Below, piece after piece: positions 38,561-46,453 of a stretch of DNA of 53,454 bases; the first letter of the stretch is position 1; every line of letters starts with the position of its first letter. The position numbers were made by a program, and so were the translations under genes. The DNA comes from Kosakonia oryziphila. Lineage in GTDB: Bacteria; Pseudomonadota; Gammaproteobacteria; Enterobacterales; Enterobacteriaceae. The notes below the pieces were generated by a model. That model was not told where the DNA came from. It worked only from the letters and a program-made list of their open reading frames with translations, and ran no database searches. The stretch is from contig NZ_FMBC01000009.1 of the NCBI RefSeq assembly GCF_900094795.1, positions 1-53,454 on the forward strand, written 5' to 3'.

Positions 38561-38589
38561 GAACCTTTTCCCCATCCATGGGAAAACAT

Positions 38590-38645
38590 ATTTGCGAGCG
38601 CTATCACGTTAATTAGCGTGAAAAGTGTGATCTGCGCTGGAAATA
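38590..38645. promoter_or_regulatory. Nested palindromes upstream of the PRD regulator
   Basis: TCACGTTAATTAGCGTGA (38604-38621) has 5-bp arms. Around it an outer pair is AGCGC-TATCAC with GTGATC-TGCGCT, and GTGTGA at 38625-38630 is CRP-like. The remaining bases to 38808 are AT-rich with no gene. The site could bind CRP or a dedicated regulator; it is about 190 bases upstream of the gene at 38809. Confidence 0.4.
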
Positions 38646-38808
38646 TCTCTTAGATTCCCCTTCTTGTCTTATTCTCTGTCCGGAAGGCAGGACATGATTT
38701 AGTATTGTCGTTATTTCAATGCCCTTTTATATTTATCATCACGGATGGCAAGTGGAGCTTATCTGTTCAGAGCTTCTTAATTATTTTTAATCTGTGTAAG
38801 GGTAAATA

Positions 38809-40362
38809 ATGCAAATGATTACCTCGCGACAAAACAGATTATTGAAATTCCTTCTTCCACGAAGGGAATTTATTACCTTGTTAAAAATCGCTGAATACTT
38901 AAATGTTTCGGAAAAAACCATTCAACGCGATTTACGAATACTGGAGCCGTGGCTGGCAGAATGGAGTATTGGCATAAATAAACGTGCCGGTGCCGGGGTC
39001 ATGTTAAGCGCAGATAATATAACGGACCTGTTGCACCTGGATCAACTGCTTGGTGCGGAAGGTGACGATACCGATGGCATGATGAACAATTCCCGGCGAG
39101 TGAAAATAGCCTCACAATTATTAAGCGAAACGCCGCATGAAACGTCCATCAGTAAATTGTCGGAACGCTATTTTATCAGCAGTGCCTCAATCGTTAACGA
39201 TCTGAAAGTGATTGAATCCTGGATTGCTCCGCTGGGATTGACGTTGATTCGTAGTCAGAGCGGAACGCATATCGAAGGCAGCGAAAGTAGCGTGCGTCAG
39301 GCGATGGCATCGCTGATTAATGGCATCATTAACCATAACGAACCGGGCAGCGTGATCTATTCCCGCCTCGACCCGGGAAGTTATAACGCGCTGGTCCACT
39401 ATTTTGGCGAAGAAGACGTTTTATTCGTTCAGTCATTATTACAGGAGATGGAAAACGATCTCTGCTGGTCGCTGGGCGAGCCGTATTACGTCAATATTTT
39501 TACTCATATCCTGATCATGATGTACCGCATTACGCGTGGCAATGCGCTGCCGAAAAAGGACGATAACGCCAGCGTCTTCGATGAAAACATCTTTTCCGTT
39601 GCCAGCCGCATGATTCAGCGTATCGAAACACGCATTGCCCATCCGCTGCCGGAAGACGAAGTCTGGTTTATTTATCAATACATTATCTCTTCCGGTGTGG
39701 TCATCGAAGAGCATAACGACGTCAGCGTGATTGGCCATATGCACTCCAGTGATGAGGCCCGGCTGATTACCTGGCGGCTTATCGCAACCTTCGCCGATAT
39801 GGTCGATAGCGATTTTAGCCAGGATATCGCGCTGTACGACGGACTGCTGATTCACATTAAGCCATTGATTAATCGTCTCAATTACCAGATTTACATTCGT
39901 AACCCGCTGCTGGACGATATCAAAGGCGAGTTACAGGACGTCTGGCGGCTAACCCAGTGTGCGGTGAACCGGGTGTTTAGCGGTTGGGGCGAGCAGGCGG
40001 TATCGGAAGATGAAGTCGGCTATTTGACCGTGCATTTCCAGGCGGCGATGGAACGACAGATTGCCCGTAAGCGCGTACTGCTGGTCTGTTCGACGGGTGT
40101 CGGCACCTCGCATCTGTTAAAAAGCCGCATTCTGCGCGCCTTCCCGGACTGGACTATCGTTGGCGTGGTCTCTGCGGGGAGCTTGCCGTCGGTACTGACG
40201 GAAGATATTGAACTGGTTGTCTCGACGATCAATCTGCCGACCATTGCTCTGCCAGTGGTATACGTCACCGCTTTTTTTAATGACGCTGATATTAAGCGCG
40301 TGACGGAAACGGTTATTACGGAAAAATTGCATCGTGCGACGTCTCTGGTCGTCGAACATTAA
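38809..40362 (+). CDS. PRD-containing BglG-family transcriptional activator
   Basis: The 517 residues contain an N-terminal HTH (about 10-60; LLKIAEYLNVSEKTIQRDLRIL) and a second Mga/HTH-like region (about 100-150). PRD1 follows (about 175-275; His in IFTHILIMMYRI), then PRD2 (about 290-395; His in LLIHIKPLINRL and YLTVHFQAAMER) and an EIIB-like domain (about 405-500; Cys in LLVCSTGVGTSHLL). There is no RNA-binding antiterminator domain and no C-terminal EIIA. It is therefore a DNA-binding activator whose activity is set by PTS phosphorylation. It sits 26 bases upstream of the EIIA gene on the same strand and presumably controls the operon to 44107. Confidence 0.88.
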   Translation: MQMITSRQNRLLKFLLPRREFITLLKIAEYLNVSEKTIQRDLRILEPWLAEWSIGINKRAGAGVMLSADNITDLLHLDQLLGAEGDDTDGMMNNSRRVKIASQLLSETPHETSISKLSERYFISSASIVNDLKVIESWIAPLGLTLIRSQSGTHIEGSESSVRQAMASLINGIINHNEPGSVIYSRLDPGSYNALVHYFGEEDVLFVQSLLQEMENDLCWSLGEPYYVNIFTHILIMMYRITRGNALPKKDDNASVFDENIFSVASRMIQRIETRIAHPLPEDEVWFIYQYIISSGVVIEEHNDVSVIGHMHSSDEARLITWRLIATFADMVDSDFSQDIALYDGLLIHIKPLINRLNYQIYIRNPLLDDIKGELQDVWRLTQCAVNRVFSGWGEQAVSEDEVGYLTVHFQAAMERQIARKRVLLVCSTGVGTSHLLKSRILRAFPDWTIVGVVSAGSLPSVLTEDIELVVSTINLPTIALPVVYVTAFFNDADIKRVTETVITEKLHRATSLVVEH

Positions 40363-40387
40363 TATCTGAATCCATGAGGTATGTTTA

Positions 40388-40858
40388 ATGGACATAACAA
40401 AAATCCTGAATACGAATCGCGTTATTTTAGATATGAAAGCTACAAATAAAACGGAGGCGATTGAGGAATTAACCGACATTTTACAAAAAGATGGCGCTAT
40501 TAGTTGCCGGGAAACGTTTATTCAGGATGTCTGGCAACGTGAGTCAGAAGGGTCGACCGGCTTCGAAAATCATATTGCAATACCCCATGGTAAATCCTCG
40601 GCGGTAGTTAATACCACCCTGGCGATTGGACGCACACACCACGATATTCCCTGGGAAACTCTGGATGGCAGTAATGTGCGCTGTATTATTTTATTTGCTG
40701 TACGGCTTGAAGATCAAAATACGACGCATATTCGCCTACTTTCTCAGGTGGCAGGTGCACTGGCGGATGAAGAAATTATCGAGCAATTACTTGAAGAGAG
40801 CAGTCCACAAAAAATTATTGACTTGTTTAGTCAATATGCTGAATCCGATGTTTGCTAA
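40388..40858 (+). CDS. PTS fructose-family EIIA component
   Basis: The 156 residues carry the active His in HIAIPHGKS (about residue 67), the hallmark of the fructose/mannitol EIIA family. It would pass phosphate from HPr to the EIIB encoded next (40878). AT-richer codon use than in the flanking core genes hints that this region was acquired. It is probably co-transcribed with the PRD activator and may also phosphorylate it. Confidence 0.9.
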   Translation: MDITKILNTNRVILDMKATNKTEAIEELTDILQKDGAISCRETFIQDVWQRESEGSTGFENHIAIPHGKSSAVVNTTLAIGRTHHDIPWETLDGSNVRCIILFAVRLEDQNTTHIRLLSQVAGALADEEIIEQLLEESSPQKIIDLFSQYAESDVC

Positions 40859-40877
40859 ATAAAAAGTGGAGCATGTT

Positions 40878-41192
40878 ATGAATATTGTTTGTGTCGCTGC
40901 CTGTACGGCAGGAATTGCACATACGTATATTGCCCGCGAGAAGTTAACTAAAGGTGCGAAAGTGCTTGGGCATAATATTAAAGTTGAAACTCAGGGCACT
41001 ATCGGTACTGAAAATGAGTTACTGGCGGAAGATATTTCCGCAGCCGACGTCGTTATTCTTGCGGTCGATGTCAAAATAAAAGGAGAAGAGCGCTTCATTA
41101 ATAAACGCATCGTGCGAGTTAAAACCGAAATTGTCATTAAATCACCCATTCAGTTTCTTGAAAAGGTTGAGAAATCATTAGCTAATGCGTGA
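40878..41192 (+). CDS. PTS fructose-family EIIB component
   Basis: The 104 residues start at MNIVCVAACTAGIAHTYIA. An ATG four codons earlier (40866) overlaps the GTGGAG ribosome site and is less likely. The phosphorylated Cys sits in ACTAGIAHT, where most family members have CPTGIAHT. The IIB-Fru fold is supported by VKVETQG-like VETQGTIGTENELL and AADVVILAVDV. It is placed between EIIA and EIIC. Confidence 0.9.
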   Translation: MNIVCVAACTAGIAHTYIAREKLTKGAKVLGHNIKVETQGTIGTENELLAEDISAADVVILAVDVKIKGEERFINKRIVRVKTEIVIKSPIQFLEKVEKSLANA

Positions 41193-41210
41193 TCCTTATC
41201 TGGAGGTCAC

Positions 41211-42302
41211 ATGAGTGAAAATAAAGTTCCTGTTTCGCAGGAAATAAAAAGACATCTTTTGACGGGCATCTCGTGGATGATTCCGTTAATTGTGGCAGCG
41301 GGCATTTGTATTGCCCTCGGCCAGGTACTCGGCGGCACAAACGTTGGAGAAAAAACGGGCACCATCCCCTGGATGCTCAATCAGATTGGCGGCTGGGGAA
41401 TGGGGTTGATTGTACCCCTGATCAGCGCCGCCATTGCTTACTCTATTGCTGACCGTCCCGGATTCGCGCCGGGCCTGATTGTTGGCTTTGTTTGCGGGCA
41501 GATTCATACCGGGTTTATTGGCGGGATGCTGGGTGGTTTCCTGGTGGGTTACACCGTCCTGCTGCTTAAACACTATATTCGCCTGCCGAAATCGATGAAG
41601 GGCCTGATGCCCATCATGGTGCTGCCAGTGCTGAGCACCATTATCGGCGGCCTGCTGATGATGACTCTGATCGGCAAACCCATTGCCTGGTTGCAGGAAG
41701 CGTTGATTCATATGCTGGAGTCGATGCAGGGCGGTTCACGTTTCCTGATGGGGGCCATCCTCGGTGCAATGGCGACGTTCGACTTCGGCGGCCCGGTGAA
41801 CAAAACCATGTCGCTGTTCGCCGATGGGCTGCTGGTGAGTGGTGTGTACGGGCCGGAAGCGGTGAAGTTTGTCGGCTCGATTATTCCGCCGTTCGGCATC
41901 ACCCTCTCGTTCCTGCTGACACGCCACAAATACACCCGCGCTGAACGTGAAGCGCTGAAAGCCGCCTTCCCGATGGGGATCTGCATGATTACCGAAGGGG
42001 TTATCCCGATTGCGGCGCGTGACCTGCTGCGCGTGGTCGGCTCCTGTGTGGTGGCTTCGGCGATTGCAGGTGGCCTGATCATGGTGTGGGGCGTGGAAAG
42101 CCCGGTGCCGCACGGTGGCATGTTCGTGGTCCCGCTGTTTACCCATCCGCTGCTGTTCTGCCTGGCGCTGGGGATCGGCACGGTTGTCTGCGGCGTGATG
42201 CTATCGCTGTGGAAGAAACCGGTGACAGAACGTGACGAAGAGTTTGACGAGCTCAGCGATAAAAAACTGAAAGACGAAGAGATCACCTTCACCCTGGAAT
42301 AA
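41211..42302 (+). CDS. PTS fructose-family EIIC permease
   Basis: The 363 residues contain about nine to ten membrane spans. Family markers are SYSIADRPG-like AYSIADRPGFAPGLIVG (about 75-92), FDFGGPVNKTMSLFADG (about 185-200) and FPMGICMITEGVIPIAARD (about 250-268). The last 25 residues are a charged cytoplasmic tail. It imports and phosphorylates an unidentified sugar; the two downstream aldolases suggest a ketose or a precursor of one. Confidence 0.92.
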   Translation: MSENKVPVSQEIKRHLLTGISWMIPLIVAAGICIALGQVLGGTNVGEKTGTIPWMLNQIGGWGMGLIVPLISAAIAYSIADRPGFAPGLIVGFVCGQIHTGFIGGMLGGFLVGYTVLLLKHYIRLPKSMKGLMPIMVLPVLSTIIGGLLMMTLIGKPIAWLQEALIHMLESMQGGSRFLMGAILGAMATFDFGGPVNKTMSLFADGLLVSGVYGPEAVKFVGSIIPPFGITLSFLLTRHKYTRAEREALKAAFPMGICMITEGVIPIAARDLLRVVGSCVVASAIAGGLIMVWGVESPVPHGGMFVVPLFTHPLLFCLALGIGTVVCGVMLSLWKKPVTERDEEFDELSDKKLKDEEITFTLE

Positions 42303-42313
42303 ACGGAGACCCT

Positions 42314-43165
42314 ATGTTTGCCGATATGAAAAGCATGGTGACCAAAGCCTGGTGTGAACACTATGCGTTGCTCGCTATCAACTGTATGAACCTGGAAAGC
42401 GCCCGCGCGGCGGTTCGGGTTGCCGAGAAACACCGCGCACCGATCATCCTGAACCTGTATCAGGAGCATCTTGCCCATTTCCCGGCACCGGTTGCCGTGG
42501 CGGTGGTAAAAGCGTTGGCCGAGGAGGCCACGGTGCCGGTCACACTGGCGCTGGACCACGGGAAAGATCCCGTGCGCATTCGCCAGGCGTTTCGTGCCGG
42601 GTTTAGCGGGCTGATGATTGATGCGTCCGCCTTCCCGCTGGAAGAGAACGTCCGTCAGACCCGCGCGGTGGTTGAGCTGGCAGCCAGCGCCGGTCTGTGT
42701 GTGGAGGGGGAGTTAGGCCATTTGGCCGATGCACCGCGCTATGACCACGCCACTAATGCGGATCTGATGACCCAGGCCGCCGACGTAGAGCCGTTTATCC
42801 AGCAGACCGGGATTGACCTTCTGGCAGTGTCAGTCGGAACCGCGCACGGCATGTACGCCCCTGGTATCACGCCAGCCATCGATTTTCAGCGCCTGGAAGA
42901 GGTGGCCCGCAAATCGACGGTGCCCCTGGCATTGCACGGCGGCAGCGGAACCCCGTTTGACCAGATGCAGCAATGTCCGTCCTTTGGCGTAGCCAAGATC
43001 AACGTCGGCGCTGCGGTGTTCGAAGCCGGGAAAGCCGCGCTGCTGCATACCCTGTGTCATGACAATTCTTGCGAACTGGTGGATGCGCTGATGGCCATGG
43101 AGCAGGCCAGCGAGGAAGCCATTATCCCGTATCTACAGGCCAGCGGCGCTATCGGCAAAGCCTGA
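42314..43165 (+). CDS. Class II ketose-bisphosphate aldolase (paralogue 1)
   Basis: The 283 residues belong to the GatY/KbaY/FbaA class II family. The catalytic Asp81 and zinc ligands His82, His178 and His208 (ALDHGKD, VGTAHGMY, ALHGGSG) are all present, so it is likely active. It lacks the long C-terminal part ending in KLFGS seen in the next gene. It starts 12 bases after the EIIC stop. Compared with paralogue 2 it has a different central segment (GELGHLADAP), which may mean a different substrate or a complex of the two. Confidence 0.88.
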   Translation: MFADMKSMVTKAWCEHYALLAINCMNLESARAAVRVAEKHRAPIILNLYQEHLAHFPAPVAVAVVKALAEEATVPVTLALDHGKDPVRIRQAFRAGFSGLMIDASAFPLEENVRQTRAVVELAASAGLCVEGELGHLADAPRYDHATNADLMTQAADVEPFIQQTGIDLLAVSVGTAHGMYAPGITPAIDFQRLEEVARKSTVPLALHGGSGTPFDQMQQCPSFGVAKINVGAAVFEAGKAALLHTLCHDNSCELVDALMAMEQASEEAIIPYLQASGAIGKA

Positions 43166-43246
43166 TTCATTTTTCTGTAACGCCTTCTATGCCTCTGCAA
43201 CGACGCACCGGCAGGGCTTGCTACACCCTGAAACTGGAGAATTAAC

Positions 43247-44107
43247 ATGTTAATTTCGATGAAAGAGTTACTGAAACCCACCCGCAAACACGGTTTCGCC
43301 ATTGGTGCGTTCAACGTGGCGGACAGTTGCTTTATTCGTGCGGTGGTGGAAGAAGCGGAAGCCACCAACACGCCTGCCATTATCTCTATCCACCCCAGCG
43401 AACACGATTTTGTTGGGGATAGCTTTTTCGGCTATGTCCGCGATATCACCATGCGTAGCCCGGTGCCGTTCACCCTGCACCTGGATCACGGTGCATCGGT
43501 CGAGCATGTGCTTCGGGCAATCCAGTGCGGGTTCACCTCGGTGATGATCGACGGCTCGCTGCTGCCCTATGAGGAGAATGTGGCGCTGACCAAAGAAGTG
43601 GTGCGTCTGGCGCATGCAGTGGGCGTTTCGGTGGAAGGGGAACTGGGCACCATCGGCCAGACGGGCACGTCTGTGGAAGGCGGCGTATCGGAAGTGACCT
43701 ATACCGACCCGGCACAGGCAGAGGATTTTATTGCCCGCACCGGGGCAGATACTCTGGCGGTGGCGATCGGGACGGCACACGGTATCTACCCGAAAGGGAT
43801 GCAGCCGAAGCTGCAAATGAAAATTCTGCGCGACATTGCCGGGCGTCTGGATATTCCGCTGGTGCTACACGGCGGCTCAGCCAACCCGGATGTAGAAATC
43901 GCCGAGTCCGTGACCCTGGGGGTGGGCAAAATCAATATCTCCAGCGACATGAAGTATGCCTACTTCCAGAAAGTGCGTGAGATCCTCGCCAGAGAAACCT
44001 GGTGGGATCCGAACGTGATCTATCCGGATGCGATCACCGCTGCGCGAGATGTGATCCGCCACAAAATGAAGCTGTTTGGATCAACCGGTAAAGCGTCACT
44101 TTACTAA
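43247..44107 (+). CDS. Class II ketose-bisphosphate aldolase (paralogue 2)
   Basis: The 286 residues carry catalytic Asp80 and zinc ligands His81, His178 and His208 (HLDHGAS, IGTAHGIY, VLHGGSA). The phosphate/cation segments VGKINISSDMKYAY and IRHKMKLFGSTGKA resemble KbaY and YdjI-type enzymes. It follows paralogue 1 after an 81-base gap with no visible promoter; GGAG lies just before the start. It presumably splits a ketose 1,6-bisphosphate into dihydroxyacetone phosphate and an aldehyde. The bisphosphate would have to come from a second kinase, a role the truncated ROK gene downstream may once have filled. Confidence 0.88.
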   Translation: MLISMKELLKPTRKHGFAIGAFNVADSCFIRAVVEEAEATNTPAIISIHPSEHDFVGDSFFGYVRDITMRSPVPFTLHLDHGASVEHVLRAIQCGFTSVMIDGSLLPYEENVALTKEVVRLAHAVGVSVEGELGTIGQTGTSVEGGVSEVTYTDPAQAEDFIARTGADTLAVAIGTAHGIYPKGMQPKLQMKILRDIAGRLDIPLVLHGGSANPDVEIAESVTLGVGKINISSDMKYAYFQKVREILARETWWDPNVIYPDAITAARDVIRHKMKLFGSTGKASLY

Positions 44108-44114
44108 GGCCATT

Positions 44115-44137
44115 GAGGCGGGTTTGCCCGCCTCTTT
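44115..44137 (+). terminator. Hairpin after the second aldolase gene
   Basis: GAGGCGGG and CCCGCCTC form a perfect 8-bp GC-rich stem with a TTTG loop followed by TTTCGC. The U run is weak. It lies between the aldolase and the broken kinase and could end most transcripts there. Confidence 0.6.
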
Positions 44138-44168
44138 CGCAATCTTCTTTCGCAATAAGGAAAGAGAT

Positions 44169-44708
44169 ATGTACTACCTGGGGCTGGATATCGGCGGCAC
44201 GAACATTGCGGCGGTGGTGATGGATGCACAGGGACAGGAAATAGCCCGTTACCGTTGCCCGACGCAGAAAGCGAGTTATCCGCAGTTTGTGGAATCGGTG
44301 GTTGCCTTTATTGACCAGATTAGCCATGACATACAACTGCCGATGATGACGGGGATTGCCCTGCCGGGCAGCGTCTCGCCGCTGAGCGGTCTGATTAAGA
44401 ACTCTAATATCCAGGTGATTAATGGTCGCGCGTTGCAGACGGATCTCCAGCAGTTGCTGGGGCAGACAATGGTGATGGCAAACGACGGCAACTGTTTCGC
44501 TTTGTCGGAAGCCTGTGACGGTGCGGGGCAGCAGCATGAAGTCGTGTTCGGTATCACGCCAGGTACCGGTTGCGGTGGCGGGATAGCCATTCACCGCCAG
44601 CCGTTTGTTGGCGCGTGGGGGAATGCCGCCGAGTGCGGACATATCACCCTGCGAAGCCTCTTGATCAGAAGAACTGATCAAAAGATAGCCTGCTGGAGGA
44701 GAATCTGA
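44169..44708 (+). pseudogene. Truncated ROK-family sugar kinase, Mak (fructokinase)-like
   Basis: The frame encodes 179 residues against about 300 for Mak. The N-terminal ATP site LGLDIGGTNIAAVVMD, the substrate segment GIALPGSVSPLSGLIKNSN, the catalytic ANDGNC (Asp105) and GTGCGGG are intact. After AECGHITL (about 160) similarity stops and a foreign tail RSLLIRRTDQK leads to a stop. The ROK zinc motif (CxCGxxGC) and the whole C-terminal lobe are missing, so activity is unlikely. A palindrome, TTGATCAG-5-CTGATCAA (44661-44681), lies exactly where similarity ends. The break may mark the deletion or insertion junction between the PTS locus and the metal transporter. Confidence 0.8.
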
Positions 44709-44768
44709 AACATTTCGACGCACTCCCGTTTTGCCCCCTGTATTTACATCATCACTGCGAATGTTTAT

Positions 44769-44783
44769 TGTTATGTTATAACA
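44769..44783. promoter_or_regulatory. Zur-box-like operator
   Basis: TGTTAT, three bases, ATAACA reproduces the core of the enterobacterial Zur box (TGTTAT-N3-ATAACA) with perfect arms. It lies 16 bases upstream of the small-peptide start at 44800 and 123 bases before the ABC ATPase. This predicts induction of the transporter by zinc limitation. It also makes zinc a better substrate guess than manganese. Confidence 0.75.
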
Positions 44784-44799
44784 TATTTGAGGCGTGTCG

Positions 44800-44910
44800 A
44801 TGATCCCCGTAACTCTGTTTTCCCTGTCTGGTGCGACCCGGTTGCTGCTGGCCGTCGCGTTATTGCTGATGCTTTGGCTCCTGACTGATTGGGCGGTCAC
44901 GTTGCCATGA
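44800..44910 (+). CDS. Small single-span membrane peptide, first gene of the metal ABC operon
   Basis: A 36-residue frame begins MIPVTLFSLSGATRLLLAV and continues with a Leu-rich hydrophobic stretch (about 14-29, LLLAVALLLMLWLL) and a short polar end. GAGG lies nine bases before the ATG. Its stop overlaps the ATPase start (ATGA), the same coupling seen between the ATPase and permease genes. It lies right after the Zur-box-like site. I do not recognise the family. It could be a real small membrane protein that modulates the transporter, or a leader frame used only to couple translation. Confidence 0.55.
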   Translation: MIPVTLFSLSGATRLLLAVALLLMLWLLTDWAVTLP

Positions 44911-45581
44911 TTGAACTTGACCATTTAGTGGCGGGATATGAGCGACTGGCAATTACCCCTGCGCTTTGCGGCACGCTGGAGCGCGGAAGTATGACCGCTA
45001 TTGTCGGTGCTAACGGCTGCGGCAAATCGACATTACTCAAAACGCTGGCAGGATTTTTACCTCCGGTGAGCGGCGTACTGCGCTGGCAACCGTCACGCCC
45101 GACAATTGGCTGGCTGGCGCAGCGTCACGCGCTGGAATCGCAGTTTCCGCTCACCGTTCAGGATGTGGTTTGCATGGGCTGTTGGCCGCGTATTTCTCTG
45201 TTTCGCGGCATAAATCGTGATGCGCGTAAGCGGGCTGCGCAAGGGCTGGAACGCGTGGGCTTAACGGCTATGGCGCGTGAAACCATTGATACACTCTCCG
45301 GCGGGCAATTCCAGCGCATGTTATTTGCCCGCGTCTGGGTACAAAATGCGCCGCTGGTCATGCTGGATGAACCCTTCACCGGCATTGATGAAATTACCTC
45401 GCAGATATTGATGGAACAACTCGTTGATATGCATCGCGAAGGGCAGACCATTTTGGCCGTGCTGCATGATAGTGAACGCGTGGCGCGTTACTTTCCGCAA
45501 ACCCTACGCCTTGGCGAAAAGGCCGCGCAGTGGGGCGCATCCGACCAGTCTCAGAGGACGGTCGAGGTGTGCAGCGCATGA
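44907..45581 (+). CDS. Metal (zinc/manganese) ABC transporter ATP-binding protein
   Basis: The 224 residues start at MIELDHLVAGYERLAI, overlapping the small peptide stop. Walker A is GANGCGKST, the signature LSGGQFQRM, Walker B PLVMLDEPF and the His switch VLHDSE. Together with the permease and the cluster A-I binding protein this is a ZnuABC/Mnt-type importer. E. coli znuCB-znuA is divergent and located elsewhere, so this is a distinct system. The stop overlaps the permease start. Confidence 0.92.
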   Translation: MIELDHLVAGYERLAITPALCGTLERGSMTAIVGANGCGKSTLLKTLAGFLPPVSGVLRWQPSRPTIGWLAQRHALESQFPLTVQDVVCMGCWPRISLFRGINRDARKRAAQGLERVGLTAMARETIDTLSGGQFQRMLFARVWVQNAPLVMLDEPFTGIDEITSQILMEQLVDMHREGQTILAVLHDSERVARYFPQTLRLGEKAAQWGASDQSQRTVEVCSA

Positions 45582-46441
45582 TTTGGCATCTCTTTTTCCA
45601 GCCGTTTATTGAATTTGGTTTTATGCGCCGCGCGCTGGTGGTTTGCCTGGCGCTTTCGGTTAGTACCACGGCGCTGGGCGTCTTTTTGCTGCTGCGTCGT
45701 ATGAGCCTGATGGGTGATGCGCTTTCGCACGCTATTCTGCCGGGTGTGGCTGTCGGTTACTTGCTGAACGGTATGTCGTTGCTGGCGATGAGTATTGGTG
45801 GCTTTATTGCGGGCATCACCGTGGCGCTGGTCGCTGGCTGGGTCAGCCGCCGTACGCCGCTGAAAGAGGACGCCAGTTTTGCCGGCTTTTATCTTGGCTC
45901 ACTGGCGCTGGGTGTCACGCTGGTGTCGTTACGTGGCTCGAACGTCGATCTTTTACACCTGCTATTTGGTTCGATTCTGGCGGTGGATAGTAATGCGGCG
46001 CTGTTTGTCGCAGGTGTCGCCAGCCTGACGCTGATCGTGCTGGCGGTGGGTTATCGCGGGCTGGTCAGCGAAGCGTTCGACAGTGCGTTTTTGCAGGTGA
46101 ATGCATCCCGCTTGCCAGGGTTGCTGCATGGGCTGTTTCTGGCGTTGCTGGTATTAAACCTGGTGGCCGGGTTTCAGGTTCTCGGCACGTTGATGGCGGT
46201 GGGCGTCATGATGTTGCCCGCAGTGGCGGCGCGCTGTTGGGTGCGCACGCTACCTGCGTTGCTGCTGCTGGCGGCGGTGACCGGCGCGCTCTGCGCCTGG
46301 TTAGGCTTAAGCTTATCGTGGATGGCGGGTCTGCCTGCTGGCCCGGCTATCGTTCTGACCGCCAGCGCAATGTTCTTTTTTTCCATTTTATTTGGCACGC
46401 GCAGCGGGCTGGCTCAAAGCCTGCGTGCGCTTTTAACGTAG
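45578..46441 (+). CDS. Metal ABC transporter permease (ABC-3 family)
   Basis: The 287 residues start at MIWHLFFQPFIEFGFMRRAL with ATGA overlap to the ATPase; a longer frame from 45530 lies inside the ATPase. There are about eight or nine membrane spans. The ABC-3 family marks are RRMSLMGDALSHAILPGVAVGY-type sequence near 40-60 and VLGTLMAVGVMMLPAVAARC near 210. It acts in the inner membrane. Confidence 0.93.
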   Translation: MIWHLFFQPFIEFGFMRRALVVCLALSVSTTALGVFLLLRRMSLMGDALSHAILPGVAVGYLLNGMSLLAMSIGGFIAGITVALVAGWVSRRTPLKEDASFAGFYLGSLALGVTLVSLRGSNVDLLHLLFGSILAVDSNAALFVAGVASLTLIVLAVGYRGLVSEAFDSAFLQVNASRLPGLLHGLFLALLVLNLVAGFQVLGTLMAVGVMMLPAVAARCWVRTLPALLLLAAVTGALCAWLGLSLSWMAGLPAGPAIVLTASAMFFFSILFGTRSGLAQSLRALLT

Positions 46442-46453
46442 CAAGGGGAAATG

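Noticed and set aside
44661-44681. Palindrome in the truncated kinase as a phage attachment site
   Set aside because: No second copy or integrase is visible in the window, so only a junction scar is suggested.
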